NCBI GenBank assembly: GCA_963712905.1
Contig: CAVQJU010000011.1
Coordinates: forward strand, 1 to 64,000
Source: CAVQJU01 sp963712905
Lineage (GTDB): Bacteria; Acidobacteriota; Vicinamibacteria; Vicinamibacterales; CAVVIG01
Reading direction: 5' to 3'
Length of the DNA: 64,000 bases
Both the position numbers and the translations under genes were made by a program. Shown in pieces: positions 45,991 to 54,259 of this stretch. The stretch's first letter is position 1. The number at the start of each line of letters is the position of its first letter. Under the pieces are notes generated by a model. It ran no database searches. It was not told the origin of the DNA and saw nothing but the letters and a program-made list of their open reading frames with translations.

Positions 45991-48266
45991 AACGCCGCGA
46001 CTTCCTCAAGAGCTCCGGCGCGATGATTGTCGCGTTCTCGTCGGCCGGCGTGGCCGACGTGTTCGGACAAGGCCGCTTCGACGGCCCCGGCACGCCGCAA
46101 CTCGATGCGTGGCTCGCGATTGCCGGCGACGGCAGCGTCACGGCCTACACGGGCAAAGTCGAGCTCGGCCACGGCCTCTACACGGCGCAGACGCAGCTGG
46201 TGGCCGAAGAGCTCTCCGTGCCGCTCTCGCGCGTGAAGCTGATTCAGGGCGACACCTCCGTCTCGCCCGACCAGGGGACCACGTCGGGCAGCCAGTCGCA
46301 CCCGGTGAACTTCAACGAAGGCGCGCTCGCGCAGGCTTGCGCTACGGCCCGGGAGGCCCTGACGCAGATGGCGGCCACGCGGCTTGGCGTCCCGGCCGAC
46401 CAGCTGCTCGTGCGCGACGGCGTCGTCAGCGCCAGGGCCGACGGGTCGAAGCGGACGACGTACGGAGAGCTCGTCGGCGGGCGCAAGTTCAACGTCGCGA
46501 TCAACGCGGGCGCGAAGCGGAAGAACGCGGCCGAGTGGACCGTCATGGGCACGCCGGTGCCGCGCCTCGATCTGCCCGCGATGGCGGCCGGCACGTTCGA
46601 GTTCGTGCACAACGTCCGTGTGCCCGGCATGCTCCATGGCTGTGTCGTGCGGCCGCCGGAAGTGGGCGCCACGCTCGCCGGCGTGGACGAAGCCTCCGTC
46701 AGGGACATGCCCGGCTTCGTCAAGGTCGTCGTGAAGAAGAACTTCGTGGGCGTCGTCGCGCAGAAGCCGTGGCAGGCGGCGCAAATCGCCGCGAAGCTGA
46801 AAGCCGACTGGACGAAAGGCGTGGGCCTGCCGGCGCAGCGCGACTTCTACGAATATCTCCGTAACCAGAAGCCGGTGCGCGACACGTTCATCGTCAACTC
46901 GAAGGACGTGGATCAGAAGCTGGCCGGGGCCGCGAGGGTGGTGAAAGCGACGTACTACCACGCCTACAACATGCACGGTTCGATCGGCACGTCGTGCGCG
47001 GTCGCGGACGTGCAGGCGGACAAGGCGACGATCTGGTCGCCGACGCAGTCCGTGTACCCGACGCGCAACACCGCCGCGACGCTGCTCGGCCTGAAGCCGG
47101 AGAACGTGCGTGTCGTCTTCACCATGGGGTCGGGCTGTTATGGCCTGAACGGCGCCGACACCGTCTCCTACGACGCGGCGCTGATGTCGCAGGCCGTCGG
47201 CAAGCCCGTCCGCGTGCAGTTGTCGCGCAGGGACGAGATGGCCTGGGAGAACTACGGCACGGCGTTCGTGATCGACCAGCGCGTGGCGCTCGACGCGAGC
47301 GGCGGCATCGCCGCGTGGGATTACGAGGCGTGGTCGCCGACGCTCGGAGGCCGGCCGGGCTACAACAACCCCGGCAACGTGATCACCGGCTTTCTCGCCG
47401 GCGCGGAGCCGCAGCCGTTCACACCGCGATCGCCGGCGCCCGACCCGGCGGCGTACGCGAACAACCTGAACGCCGCGCCGTCCTATGTGGCCGGCTCGGC
47501 CGGCGGCCGCCGGGGAGGGACGGGGACGGTCGCCAGCGAGCGCGTGCTGTCGCACAACGTGAAGTCGCTCTTCTGGACCGGTCCGCTGCGGTCGCCCGAG
47601 CGGCTGCAGAATTCCTTCGCCCACGAGTCGATGCTGGACGAAGTGGCCGCGCTGGTGAAGGCCGATCCCGTGGCCTACCGGCTCAAGCACCTGAGCGATC
47701 CGCGGCTGATCGAGGTCGTGAACGCCGCCGCGAAGGCGGCGAAGTGGGAGACGCGCCCGTCGCCGAAACAGGGGATCAGGAGAACGGGCGTCGCCGCCGG
47801 CCGCGGCGTGTCCTGCGTGCTCTACGAGGGCAACAACGGGTACTGCGCGCTCGTGGCCGACGTCGAGGTCAATCAGGAAACGGGCAAGGTCACCGTCAGG
47901 CGTTTTGTCGCCGCGCAGGATTGCGGACCGATTACGAATCCCGACGGCCTGAAGAACCAGCTCGAAGGCGGCGTGATGCAGGGCATGAGCCGCGCGCTCG
48001 GCGAAGAGGTCACGTGGGACCAGACGAAGATCACGTCGGTCGACTGGCGCACCTACCGTCCCGTCTACCTCGGCGGGGATGTGCCGGAGATCGAGAGCGT
48101 GCTGATCAACCGCCCCGGCGCGCCCGCCAACGGCGCGGGCGAAACCGCGATCACGATCGTCGCCGGCGCCATCGGCAACGCGATCTTCGACGCCACCGGC
48201 GCGCGCATCCGCGAGGCCCCGTTCACTTCGGAGCGCGTGAAAGCGGCGTTGGCTCAACGTACGTAG
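45987..48266 (+). CDS. Tat-exported molybdopterin hydroxylase subunit (IorB-like)
   Basis: 759 residues. Tat signal KRRDFLKSSGAMIVAFSSAG. YTGKVELGHGLYTAQTQLVA, GTTSGSQSHPVNFNEGALAQ, TPVPRLDLPAMAAGTFEFVH, HAYNMHGSIGTSCAVADV, FTMGSGCYGLNGADTVSYDA and GAPANGAGETAITIVAGAIG. The late GAGE holds the expected catalytic Glu. These are family signatures of aldehyde/isoquinoline/nicotinate-type oxidoreductases coupled to cytochrome c. Co-encoded with cytochrome c and an exported ThDP enzyme; a shared pathway (decarboxylation to an aldehyde, then oxidation) is an inference. Confidence 0.9.
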   Translation: MKRRDFLKSSGAMIVAFSSAGVADVFGQGRFDGPGTPQLDAWLAIAGDGSVTAYTGKVELGHGLYTAQTQLVAEELSVPLSRVKLIQGDTSVSPDQGTTSGSQSHPVNFNEGALAQACATAREALTQMAATRLGVPADQLLVRDGVVSARADGSKRTTYGELVGGRKFNVAINAGAKRKNAAEWTVMGTPVPRLDLPAMAAGTFEFVHNVRVPGMLHGCVVRPPEVGATLAGVDEASVRDMPGFVKVVVKKNFVGVVAQKPWQAAQIAAKLKADWTKGVGLPAQRDFYEYLRNQKPVRDTFIVNSKDVDQKLAGAARVVKATYYHAYNMHGSIGTSCAVADVQADKATIWSPTQSVYPTRNTAATLLGLKPENVRVVFTMGSGCYGLNGADTVSYDAALMSQAVGKPVRVQLSRRDEMAWENYGTAFVIDQRVALDASGGIAAWDYEAWSPTLGGRPGYNNPGNVITGFLAGAEPQPFTPRSPAPDPAAYANNLNAAPSYVAGSAGGRRGGTGTVASERVLSHNVKSLFWTGPLRSPERLQNSFAHESMLDEVAALVKADPVAYRLKHLSDPRLIEVVNAAAKAAKWETRPSPKQGIRRTGVAAGRGVSCVLYEGNNGYCALVADVEVNQETGKVTVRRFVAAQDCGPITNPDGLKNQLEGGVMQGMSRALGEEVTWDQTKITSVDWRTYRPVYLGGDVPEIESVLINRPGAPANGAGETAITIVAGAIGNAIFDATGARIREAPFTSERVKAALAQRT

Positions 48267-48334
48267 CCACAGAGGCACAGAGGACACAGAGTAATTCTTG
48301 TAACTCCGTGTTCTCCGTGCCTCCGTGGCTACGT
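48261..48334. repeat. CACAGAG-type long hairpin
   Basis: Left arm 48261-48291 (ACGTAGCCACAGAGGCACAG...) and right arm 48304-48334 (CTCCGTGTTCTCCGTGCCTC...), a near-perfect 31-nt pair around a 12-nt AT-rich loop. It starts inside the last codons of the hydroxylase gene and separates it from a convergent gene. Confidence 0.88.
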
Positions 48335-48350
48335 TGTCTTTTCGTAATCC

Positions 48351-49481
48351 CTATTTATTGCCGGCGGCGGCGCGTTCGGCGCGGGACGTGCTGATGTAGT
48401 CCGGAATCGTGCGGTTGCCCTCGATACACGCGTACTCCCACCACTTGTACGAGTTGTCCATCTTGAGCGGGAAGCGCGCCGTCCACGGGCGCGTCAGGAC
48501 CAAGGGATCCTCGGTCGTGATCTCGTAGAGCATCATTCGATCGTTCAGGCGCGTCAGGCGTTCGGTGATGCGCATGCGCTCGCTGGTGGGAAAGCGGTTG
48601 CCCTCGGGCGAACCGGCCACGCCGATGTTGGTCATCGACGCGCCCGGCTTGAAATTCGTCGTCTCGATGACGAGCGTCGTGCCGCCCGGCCCCTCCCAGC
48701 GTCCGCGCGAGATGCCGAGCCATTGCTTGATTGCCGCTGACCCTGGCGGTGGTGCGCCGATGGGGATGATGCGCGCCTCGTGGATCATTTCCATGTTCAG
48801 CACGACGTAGCCGGGCGCCTGGATGATCTGCACGCCGTTGTTGTACCGGAACGGAAACATCGACGCGGGCATGCCGCGGGTGATGCACCGGTCCCACGTG
48901 TCGAAGTCCTGCTCGGACTCGAACACCGGCTCTTCGTCCGGGAGCGCCCAGCTGCTCCGCATGAGGCCGGACAGCCGTTTGCCTTCCGCGGTCATTTCCG
49001 GCAGGCGGCCGTTCGGCGGATCCACGATCAGCGACGTCTGCCGCTGCTGGGACGTCGGATCGACGATGCCGGCCTGGAAGGCGCTGCCGAAGTCGCCGGC
49101 CTTGATGGCGTCCGCGTAGCGATCGGCGCGTCCGGCCGCCGTGGCCGTGCGCGCCTTGAACTCCTCGTCGGTCCAGAACGCTTTCAGCGGATCGCAGGGC
49201 GGAGGCGGCGTCCCCCCGCGGCGTCCGCCGCCGGAGCACCGCTCGAGCGGTACGCTGCCCACGTACGAAATCGGCCACGTACCCTGCAGGTCCGGATCGC
49301 CCCACGCCGTTCTCGGCAGCGTCCAGCCCGCGGGCGTTTCGATGAAGAAGTTGGCTTTGCTGGCTGCTTGCCCGACAGCCCGCCTGGCTGGCGTTTGTGC
49401 CGCGGCCACCAGGCCAAGGCCGATCGCGAGGGCGACCCCGAGCGTGACCATATGAATCGCCCGGCGCTGGCGTCCCGACAT
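48351..49481 (-). CDS. exported GRWEG-family protein (long form)
   Basis: 376 residues from ATG 49481 (GGGGAGGA ribosome site). Leader VTLGVALAIGLGLVAAAQ. AWGDPDLQGTWPISYVGSVP, LERCSGGGRRGG (Cys/Gly insertion), TSLIVDPPNGRLPEMTAEGK, WDRCITRGMPASMFPFRYNN, IIQAPGYVVLNMEMIHEARI, ISRGRWEGPGGTTLVIETTN and EYACIEGNRTIPDYISTSRA. Same block order as 18685-19665 with an extra ~40-residue middle segment. The frame is open far upstream (to 51092), but the ribosome site and signal peptide fix the start. Confidence 0.85.
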   Translation of the reverse strand: MSGRQRRAIHMVTLGVALAIGLGLVAAAQTPARRAVGQAASKANFFIETPAGWTLPRTAWGDPDLQGTWPISYVGSVPLERCSGGGRRGGTPPPPCDPLKAFWTDEEFKARTATAAGRADRYADAIKAGDFGSAFQAGIVDPTSQQRQTSLIVDPPNGRLPEMTAEGKRLSGLMRSSWALPDEEPVFESEQDFDTWDRCITRGMPASMFPFRYNNGVQIIQAPGYVVLNMEMIHEARIIPIGAPPPGSAAIKQWLGISRGRWEGPGGTTLVIETTNFKPGASMTNIGVAGSPEGNRFPTSERMRITERLTRLNDRMMLYEITTEDPLVLTRPWTARFPLKMDNSYKWWEYACIEGNRTIPDYISTSRAERAAAGNK

Positions 49482-49580
49482 CAAGATGATCCTCCCCTGG
49501 ATCGTACAGCATGTCACGGCGAGTGAATCCCGCCCCCGCCGGCGCCGTGATAGCATCGGCCGCAATCCCGGGAGGATCCG

Positions 49581-50360
49581 ATGAAGACTTCGCACGCATG
49601 CGTGGCGCTCGCGCTGGTGGCCGGCCTGGCCGTTCCGGTGTCCGCGCAGTGGCTCAGGTATCCGACGCCCGGCGTGCCGCGGCTGCCCGACGGCAAGCCG
49701 AACCTCGCGGCGCCCGCGCCGCGGGCCGCCGACGGCAAGCCGGACCTCTCGGGCATCTGGGAGCCCGAGGGCACGAAATTCATTCGCAACCTCGCCGCGG
49801 ATCTGAAGCCCGAAGACGTGTCGATGCATCCGTGGGCCGAGGCCCTCTACAAGGAGCGCCTGACCGGAGCGCTCTCGAAAGAGGAACCGGACGCGAACTG
49901 CCTGCCGCAGGGTGTGCCGAAGATCAACGCGGCGCCCGTGCCGTGGCGAATCGTCCAGACGCCCGGCATGACGATCATCCTCTACGAAGCGTTCGGGCAA
50001 TGGCGCCAGATCTTCACCGACGGGCGGCCCCTGCCGAAGGATCCCAATCCCACGTGGCTGGGCTACTCGATCGGCAAATGGGAAGGCGACACCTTCGTCG
50101 TCGACACGATCGGGTTCAACGGCAAGGCCTGGCTCGATCAGCAGGGGCACCCGGCGAGCGACGCCCTGCACGTGACCGAGCGGTTCCGCCGGCCGGCGTT
50201 CGGCCAGCTCGACCTGCAGATCACGATCGACGACGTGAAGGCATACACAAAACCGTGGACGGTGCTCGAGAAGCCGCGCCTGCTGGTGGATACCGAGCTG
50301 CTGGAATTCGTCTGCAACGAGAACGAACGCGATCAGGCCCACATGGTCGGCGGCAAGTAA
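49581..50360 (+). CDS. exported GRWEG-family protein (short QWLRYPTPGVP form)
   Basis: 259 residues. Signal peptide (CVALALVAGLAVPVSAQ), QWLRYPTPGVPRLPDGKPNL, GKPDLSGIWEPEG, CLPQGVPKINAAPVPWRIVQ, MTIILYEAFGQWRQIFTDGR, IGKWEGDTFVVDTIGFNGKA and ERFRRPAFGQLDLQITIDDV. Ends CNENERDQAHMVGGK. Intact reference for the 33168 paralogue. Divergent from the long-form gene at 48351 with a 99-nt gap. Function unknown. Confidence 0.85.
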   Translation: MKTSHACVALALVAGLAVPVSAQWLRYPTPGVPRLPDGKPNLAAPAPRAADGKPDLSGIWEPEGTKFIRNLAADLKPEDVSMHPWAEALYKERLTGALSKEEPDANCLPQGVPKINAAPVPWRIVQTPGMTIILYEAFGQWRQIFTDGRPLPKDPNPTWLGYSIGKWEGDTFVVDTIGFNGKAWLDQQGHPASDALHVTERFRRPAFGQLDLQITIDDVKAYTKPWTVLEKPRLLVDTELLEFVCNENERDQAHMVGGK

Positions 50361-50406
50361 GGGCTGGCAGGGCGGGTAGGGCAGGCCGGGCAGGTCGGGC
50401 AGACAG
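50361..50406 (+). repeat. GGGCAGG/GGGTAGGG tract
   Basis: GGCTGGCAGGGCGGGTAGGG then CAGGCCGGGCAGGTCGGG: degenerate G-rich decamers between two genes, related to 984-1031. Confidence 0.6.
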
Positions 50407-50414
50407 GAAACTCG

Positions 50415-51047
50415 ATGGAAATTCATCCGCCGCATGGGCCGGCGCGCTCGTGGAGCGACGTGTTCGGGCAGCTGACGATCATCACCGCCGGCGTGTTGAT
50501 CGCGCTGGCGCTCGAAGGCGCCGTCGCGTGGCTGGAACACCGGAAACTCGTTCGCGAAGCCACCAACAATCTTCGCAACGAGATGGCCGAGAACGTCCGC
50601 GAGGTCGAGGGACTCTTCGTCAGCATCGTCAAGCAGCGCCACGACCTCGAGCATGCAGACGACCTGGCGCAGATGCTGCTCGAGCAGAAGAAAGTCGAGA
50701 ACGAGAAGTTGGACCTGGTGTTCCACAGTGCGGAGCTGAAAGACGCCAGCAGGACCACGGCGGAGGTCACGGGCGCCTTCGGACACATGGAGTACGCGGA
50801 AGTTGAGCGGTTCGCGGCCGTCTACGGCCTGCAGGCGACGTTCAACCGGGCGCAGGAACGCACCAACGAGAACTTCGTCACGACGCTTGCCGGCGTCTCG
50901 CTGCTGACGAGCCCTGGGAAAGCGGATCCGGGCGAGGTCAGGCAGTGGAAGTCCCACATTGCCCTCACCCTCGCCGCGCTCACCGTCGAGGAGCAGATCG
51001 GTCAGCAGCTGGTCAAACGGTACACGCAGGCGCTGGAGGTCCAATGA
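50415..51047 (+). CDS. membrane-anchored coiled-coil protein, unknown function
   Basis: 210 residues. One helix near the N-terminus (VFGQLTIITAGVLIALALEG) then a helical, charged region rich in E/K/R (REATNNLRNEMAENVREVEG, LFVSIVKQRHDLEHADDLAQ). EIHPPHGPARSWSDVFGQL is a conserved-looking N-terminus. No enzymatic motif. The stop overlaps the ATG of the next gene (ATGA). Confidence 0.75.
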   Translation: MEIHPPHGPARSWSDVFGQLTIITAGVLIALALEGAVAWLEHRKLVREATNNLRNEMAENVREVEGLFVSIVKQRHDLEHADDLAQMLLEQKKVENEKLDLVFHSAELKDASRTTAEVTGAFGHMEYAEVERFAAVYGLQATFNRAQERTNENFVTTLAGVSLLTSPGKADPGEVRQWKSHIALTLAALTVEEQIGQQLVKRYTQALEVQ

Positions 51048-51572
51048 CGCGTCCCCGTCAAAATCCGCGCTCCGTGCGTGATAAGTGCGCATCCGCCATA
51101 ACCCGACGCCGGTTCGTGACGCAGGTCGCCACGGCCGGGAGCGGCGATGGCATCAGGAGGATCGGCCGTCGCCCAGTCGTCGAACCGCGTCCGCGGATTC
51201 GATCACGTCGCCGTCCCGATGCAGAACACGGACGCGATGCTGGCGTTCTACCGCGGCCTCGGGTTCGACATCCGCGAGAGCGCCGCGGCGTGTTCGGTCT
51301 ACATCGGCAGCCAGATGATCAATTTCCACCGTCCGTCACGCTGGCAGGACGCGACGTTCACGCTGCGTGCGCCCGCGGCGAAGCCGCCCTGCGGTGATTT
51401 CTGCTTCGTCTGGGACGGCACGGCCGCCGCCCTCAAGGCCTGGCTCGAAGCCGCCAGGACCCCCATCGTCGAGGGCCCGGCGCCGCGCCAGGGCGGGCGC
51501 AAGGCCGAGGGGTCGAGCGTGTACATCCGCGACCCGGACGGGAACCTCCTCGAATTCATGATCTATTCTTAG
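51044..51572 (+). CDS. VOC (glyoxalase-fold) protein with Tat leader, one frameshift
   Basis: ATG 51044 opens ITRRRFVTQVATAG, a Tat-like leader. After a shift near 51143-51150 the frame continues MASGGSAVAQSSNRVRGFDH, VAVPMQNTDAMLAFYRGLGF, DGTAAALKAWLEAARTPIVE and SSVYIRDPDGNLLEFMIYS, a single VOC domain with a normal bleomycin-resistance/dioxygenase end. Coupled to the upstream membrane protein. Without the shift, translation would begin at 51147 and the leader would be lost. Confidence 0.75.
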
Positions 51573-51576
51573 ATGA

Positions 51577-51602
51577 ACGTCCGGCTGAAGCCGGACGCTA
51601 CG
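51577..51602. repeat. TTCA/TGAA-loop hairpin
   Basis: CGTCCGGC-TGAA-GCCGGACG then CTACG (51579-51603), the inverse orientation of 25186-25207, 6 nt after the VOC stop. Confidence 0.85.
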
Positions 51603-51621
51603 ACGTCCACGGAGGAATCCT

Positions 51622-53136
51622 TTGAGACCCTTGCTCGCCATCGTCGCGACGCTTGTTGCGTGGTCGGCCGTAACTCCGGCGCCGGCGGCCCAGGCGCCAC
51701 ACGCTGCGGCCATCGCCGCCTCCGAGTACCAGGCGCGGCGGGCGGCGCTCGCGAAGGCGATCGGGCCGGACGGCGTGTTCATCGCGTTTTCGTTCGAGCC
51801 CGCCCGGCGCACCGGCGACGTGGACTGGCCGTTCAGGCAGGAAGACAACCTGCTGTACCTGACGGGCATGAACGTGCCCGAGACAACGCTCGTGATGCTG
51901 CCCGGCGAGCGCGACCGCCAGGAGCTCCTCTTCGCCAGCGACCGGGATCCTCTGAACGAGCGATGGACGGGGAAGATCGCGTCCCGGGACGAAGTGACCG
52001 CCATGACCGGCGTGCGCGACGTCCTTTCGCCGCGCCGGTTCGCAGCGTTCACCGACGCGCTGTTCCAGGGCGGCAGTTTTTCGGTTGGCCGCTTCTCCGG
52101 CAGTGCGTACGCGCCCCCGGCGATGCCGGCCTATCTTGCCGCGGTGCGCGCCGGGCGCGCGGAAGTCTGGCTGCTGCTCGCCGATCGATCCTCACCCGGG
52201 CGCGCGAGCCGCGAGCAGCAGTTCGCCGACGAGCTGCGGAAGCGATATCCGGAGATCCGGTTCCGCGATGCGTCGCCGCTGCTGCTGACCATGCGCGAAA
52301 CCAAGAGTCCCGCCGAACTGGCTTTGATTCAGCGCGCCGTCGACGTGACGGTCGAGGCGCAGAAGGCGGCGATGGCGCGGGTCAAGACTGCGACGCGCGA
52401 GAACCAGGTGCAGGCCACCATCGAGTTCACGTTCCGGAACCTCGGGGCGTGCTGCTGGGCGTTTCCGTCGATCGTCGCCGCCGGCCGGAACGCGACGACG
52501 CTCCACTACGAGACGAACAACGATCCGATCGTGCGCGACGGCCTCCTGCTGACGGATCTCGGTGCAGAGGTGGAGGGCTACGGCGCCGACGTGACGCGCA
52601 CGTATCCTGCCGACGGCACGTTCTCCCCCGAGCAGCGCGCGATCTACGACATCGTGTTCGCGGCTCAGAACGAAAGCATCCCGCTCATGCGGCCGGGCCA
52701 CAAGTTCGTCGACGCCCACACGGCGGCGGCCGGCGTCATCGGCCGCGAGCTGCTGAAGCTCGGGCTCGTGACGAAGAACGTGCCGGAACAAGTCGGCCTG
52801 TACTTCTTTCACTCGCTCGGCCATCCGCTCGGCCTGCAGACGCACGACGTGGGCGACCGGACCAGGGCGTTTGCACCCGGAATGGTGGTGACCAACGAGC
52901 CGGGCGTCTACGTCCGCAAGGACGATGTCCTGTCGAGCGAGGTGTTCGGGAAGCTGCCGGCATCCGAGCAGGAGTCCATCCGCGCCGCCCTGAGCCGCTA
53001 CGACGGCATCGGCGTGCGCATCGAAGACGACATGCTGATCACCGAGGGTGAGCCGAAGATGCTGTCGGCGGGTGCGCCGAGGAGCCCGAAGGAGATCGAG
53101 GCCCTGATGGCAATGACGGCGATGACGGCCCGCTGA
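51622..53136 (+). CDS. exported M24 Xaa-Pro aminopeptidase
   Basis: 504 residues from a TTG start with GGAGGA six bases upstream. Leader LLAIVATLVAWSAVTPAPAA. N-terminal creatinase-like domain (DVDWPFRQEDNLLYLTGMNV) then the pita-bread domain: LLTDLGAEVEGYGADVTRTY (two Asp ligands), FFHSLGHPLGLQTHDVGD (His), MVVTNEPGVYVRKDD (Glu) and GVRIEDDMLITEGEPKML (Glu). It is a dinuclear metal (Mn/Co) enzyme removing residues before proline. The last 98 nt are antisense to the MerR gene. Confidence 0.92.
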   Translation: MRPLLAIVATLVAWSAVTPAPAAQAPHAAAIAASEYQARRAALAKAIGPDGVFIAFSFEPARRTGDVDWPFRQEDNLLYLTGMNVPETTLVMLPGERDRQELLFASDRDPLNERWTGKIASRDEVTAMTGVRDVLSPRRFAAFTDALFQGGSFSVGRFSGSAYAPPAMPAYLAAVRAGRAEVWLLLADRSSPGRASREQQFADELRKRYPEIRFRDASPLLLTMRETKSPAELALIQRAVDVTVEAQKAAMARVKTATRENQVQATIEFTFRNLGACCWAFPSIVAAGRNATTLHYETNNDPIVRDGLLLTDLGAEVEGYGADVTRTYPADGTFSPEQRAIYDIVFAAQNESIPLMRPGHKFVDAHTAAAGVIGRELLKLGLVTKNVPEQVGLYFFHSLGHPLGLQTHDVGDRTRAFAPGMVVTNEPGVYVRKDDVLSSEVFGKLPASEQESIRAALSRYDGIGVRIEDDMLITEGEPKMLSAGAPRSPKEIEALMAMTAMTAR

Positions 53137-54172
53137 CGTCGATCGCGCGCTCGAGGAAGTCCGCGACCCGTTCCCACGTCGCGGCCTCCATTCCGTACAG
53201 CGAGGCCACGTGGCGTCTGAGCCCCGCCGGCCAGGTGCCGCGGCCCTTGAAGGCCTTCAGCATCGCGGCCCTGGCTTCTTCGTCGCCTTCGACTTCGTCA
53301 TCGACGATCGCCTGCCATCTGGCGGCGATCGACTGCGCCGCCGGGCCGGACGGGCTCTCGCTGAGAATCGCCGAGCAGTCGCGGTACAGCTGCTGCCGGC
53401 GCTCGCTCACGCGCGGCTGGGCGGACGCGCCGGCGTGCCCCTGGGCCCCGCGCTCGGCGTCCCACCGTGCCCACATGACTTCGTTGATGAACCGGATGGC
53501 CCGCTCGATGGCGAACTCGGTGATTCGCCGCTTGAGCATGGGCGGCCAGTGTTCGCGGTCGGCCCACGCCTTGACGAGCCCGGTCCGCACGCCCGAACCC
53601 GTTGACGCGGCGCGCGTCAGTGCGAGCCACCGGTCCGCCAGCGCCTGCGCGGCGGCGCCGGCCGGGTCGGCGTCGAGCGACGCGGCGACGTCGCGATAGA
53701 GCGCCTGCCACTCTTCCGAGGGCCAGTCGCCGAAATGCTCACGGCCCGCCGCCCATGCTTCGTCGCTGAAGTACTTCCGCATGACGTCGATGTCCTGCAT
53801 GGCGATGATCCTGATCACTTTTCGCAGGATGGCCGCGGCCGGCTCGGCGCCTTTGGCGGCCGTCCGCTCGGCTTCTGCCAGGGCGTCGATGCTCCGGTCG
53901 AGGAGGCGCCGCTTGTCTTCGAGGACCTCGCGCTGCCGGCGAAACGTGGACGGCAGCAGGGACTCGTCCAGCGCGCCCATGTGTTTCAGCGGGATGCCGA
54001 GGAATCGGAGTGCCACGATCTGCTCGAGCCGCGCCAGGTCCCCGGCCGAATAGACGCGATAGCCGGATCGCGAGCGGGCCGGCTTCAGCAGGCCGAGGCG
54101 ATCGTAATGATGAAGCGCCTTCACCGTGACGCCGGCCAGCTCGGCGAACTCTCGCACTCGATAGGTGGCCAT
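53039..54172 (-). CDS. MerR-family regulator with duplicated TipAS-like effector domains
   Basis: ATG 54172. HTH (1-70): TYRVREFAELAGVTVKALHH, YDRLGLLKPARSRSGYRVYS, then a dimerisation helix (LEQIVALRFLGIPLKHMGAL). Two tandem related domains follow: LYRDVAASLDADPAGAAAQA ... LVKAWADREHWPPMLKRRIT and LYRDCSAILSESPSGPAAQS ... MLKAFKGRGTWPAGLRRHVA. TipAS-type domains bind hydrophobic ligands or antibiotics; two copies in one chain are not usual. The Ser/Pro tail (~25 residues) overlaps the aminopeptidase gene and may be artefactual. Confidence 0.85.
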   Translation of the reverse strand: MATYRVREFAELAGVTVKALHHYDRLGLLKPARSRSGYRVYSAGDLARLEQIVALRFLGIPLKHMGALDESLLPSTFRRQREVLEDKRRLLDRSIDALAEAERTAAKGAEPAAAILRKVIRIIAMQDIDVMRKYFSDEAWAAGREHFGDWPSEEWQALYRDVAASLDADPAGAAAQALADRWLALTRAASTGSGVRTGLVKAWADREHWPPMLKRRITEFAIERAIRFINEVMWARWDAERGAQGHAGASAQPRVSERRQQLYRDCSAILSESPSGPAAQSIAARWQAIVDDEVEGDEEARAAMLKAFKGRGTWPAGLRRHVASLYGMEAATWERVADFLERAIDVSGPSSPSLPSGPRSPSGSSAHPPTASSAHPR

Positions 54173-54176
54173 AAGC

Positions 54177-54246
54177 AAGTTGAAAAGTTCAAAGTGGAAA
54201 GTGGAAAAGTAACTTTGAACTTTACACTTTCTACTTTGAACTTTCC
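54177..54246. repeat. AAAGTTCAAAGT inverted array
   Basis: GTTGAAAAGTTCAAAGTGGA... (54178-54210) facing AACTTTGAACTTTACACTTT... (54211-54246), a tight hairpin upstream of the MerR start. Confidence 0.8.
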
Positions 54247-54259
54247 CCCTGGGGGAGGG

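Noticed and set aside
45531..48266. Single 911-residue fusion of 2Fe-2S and Mo-pterin subunits
   Set aside because: A 1-nt indel near 45880 hides the CRCGTHGRMLKAIKR end and its stop, and a full Tat signal with ATG follows at 45987; two coupled genes fit far better.
48351..51092. 913-residue minus-strand frame
   Set aside because: The upstream half is antisense to two supported plus-strand genes; the signal peptide and ribosome site place the real start at 49481.
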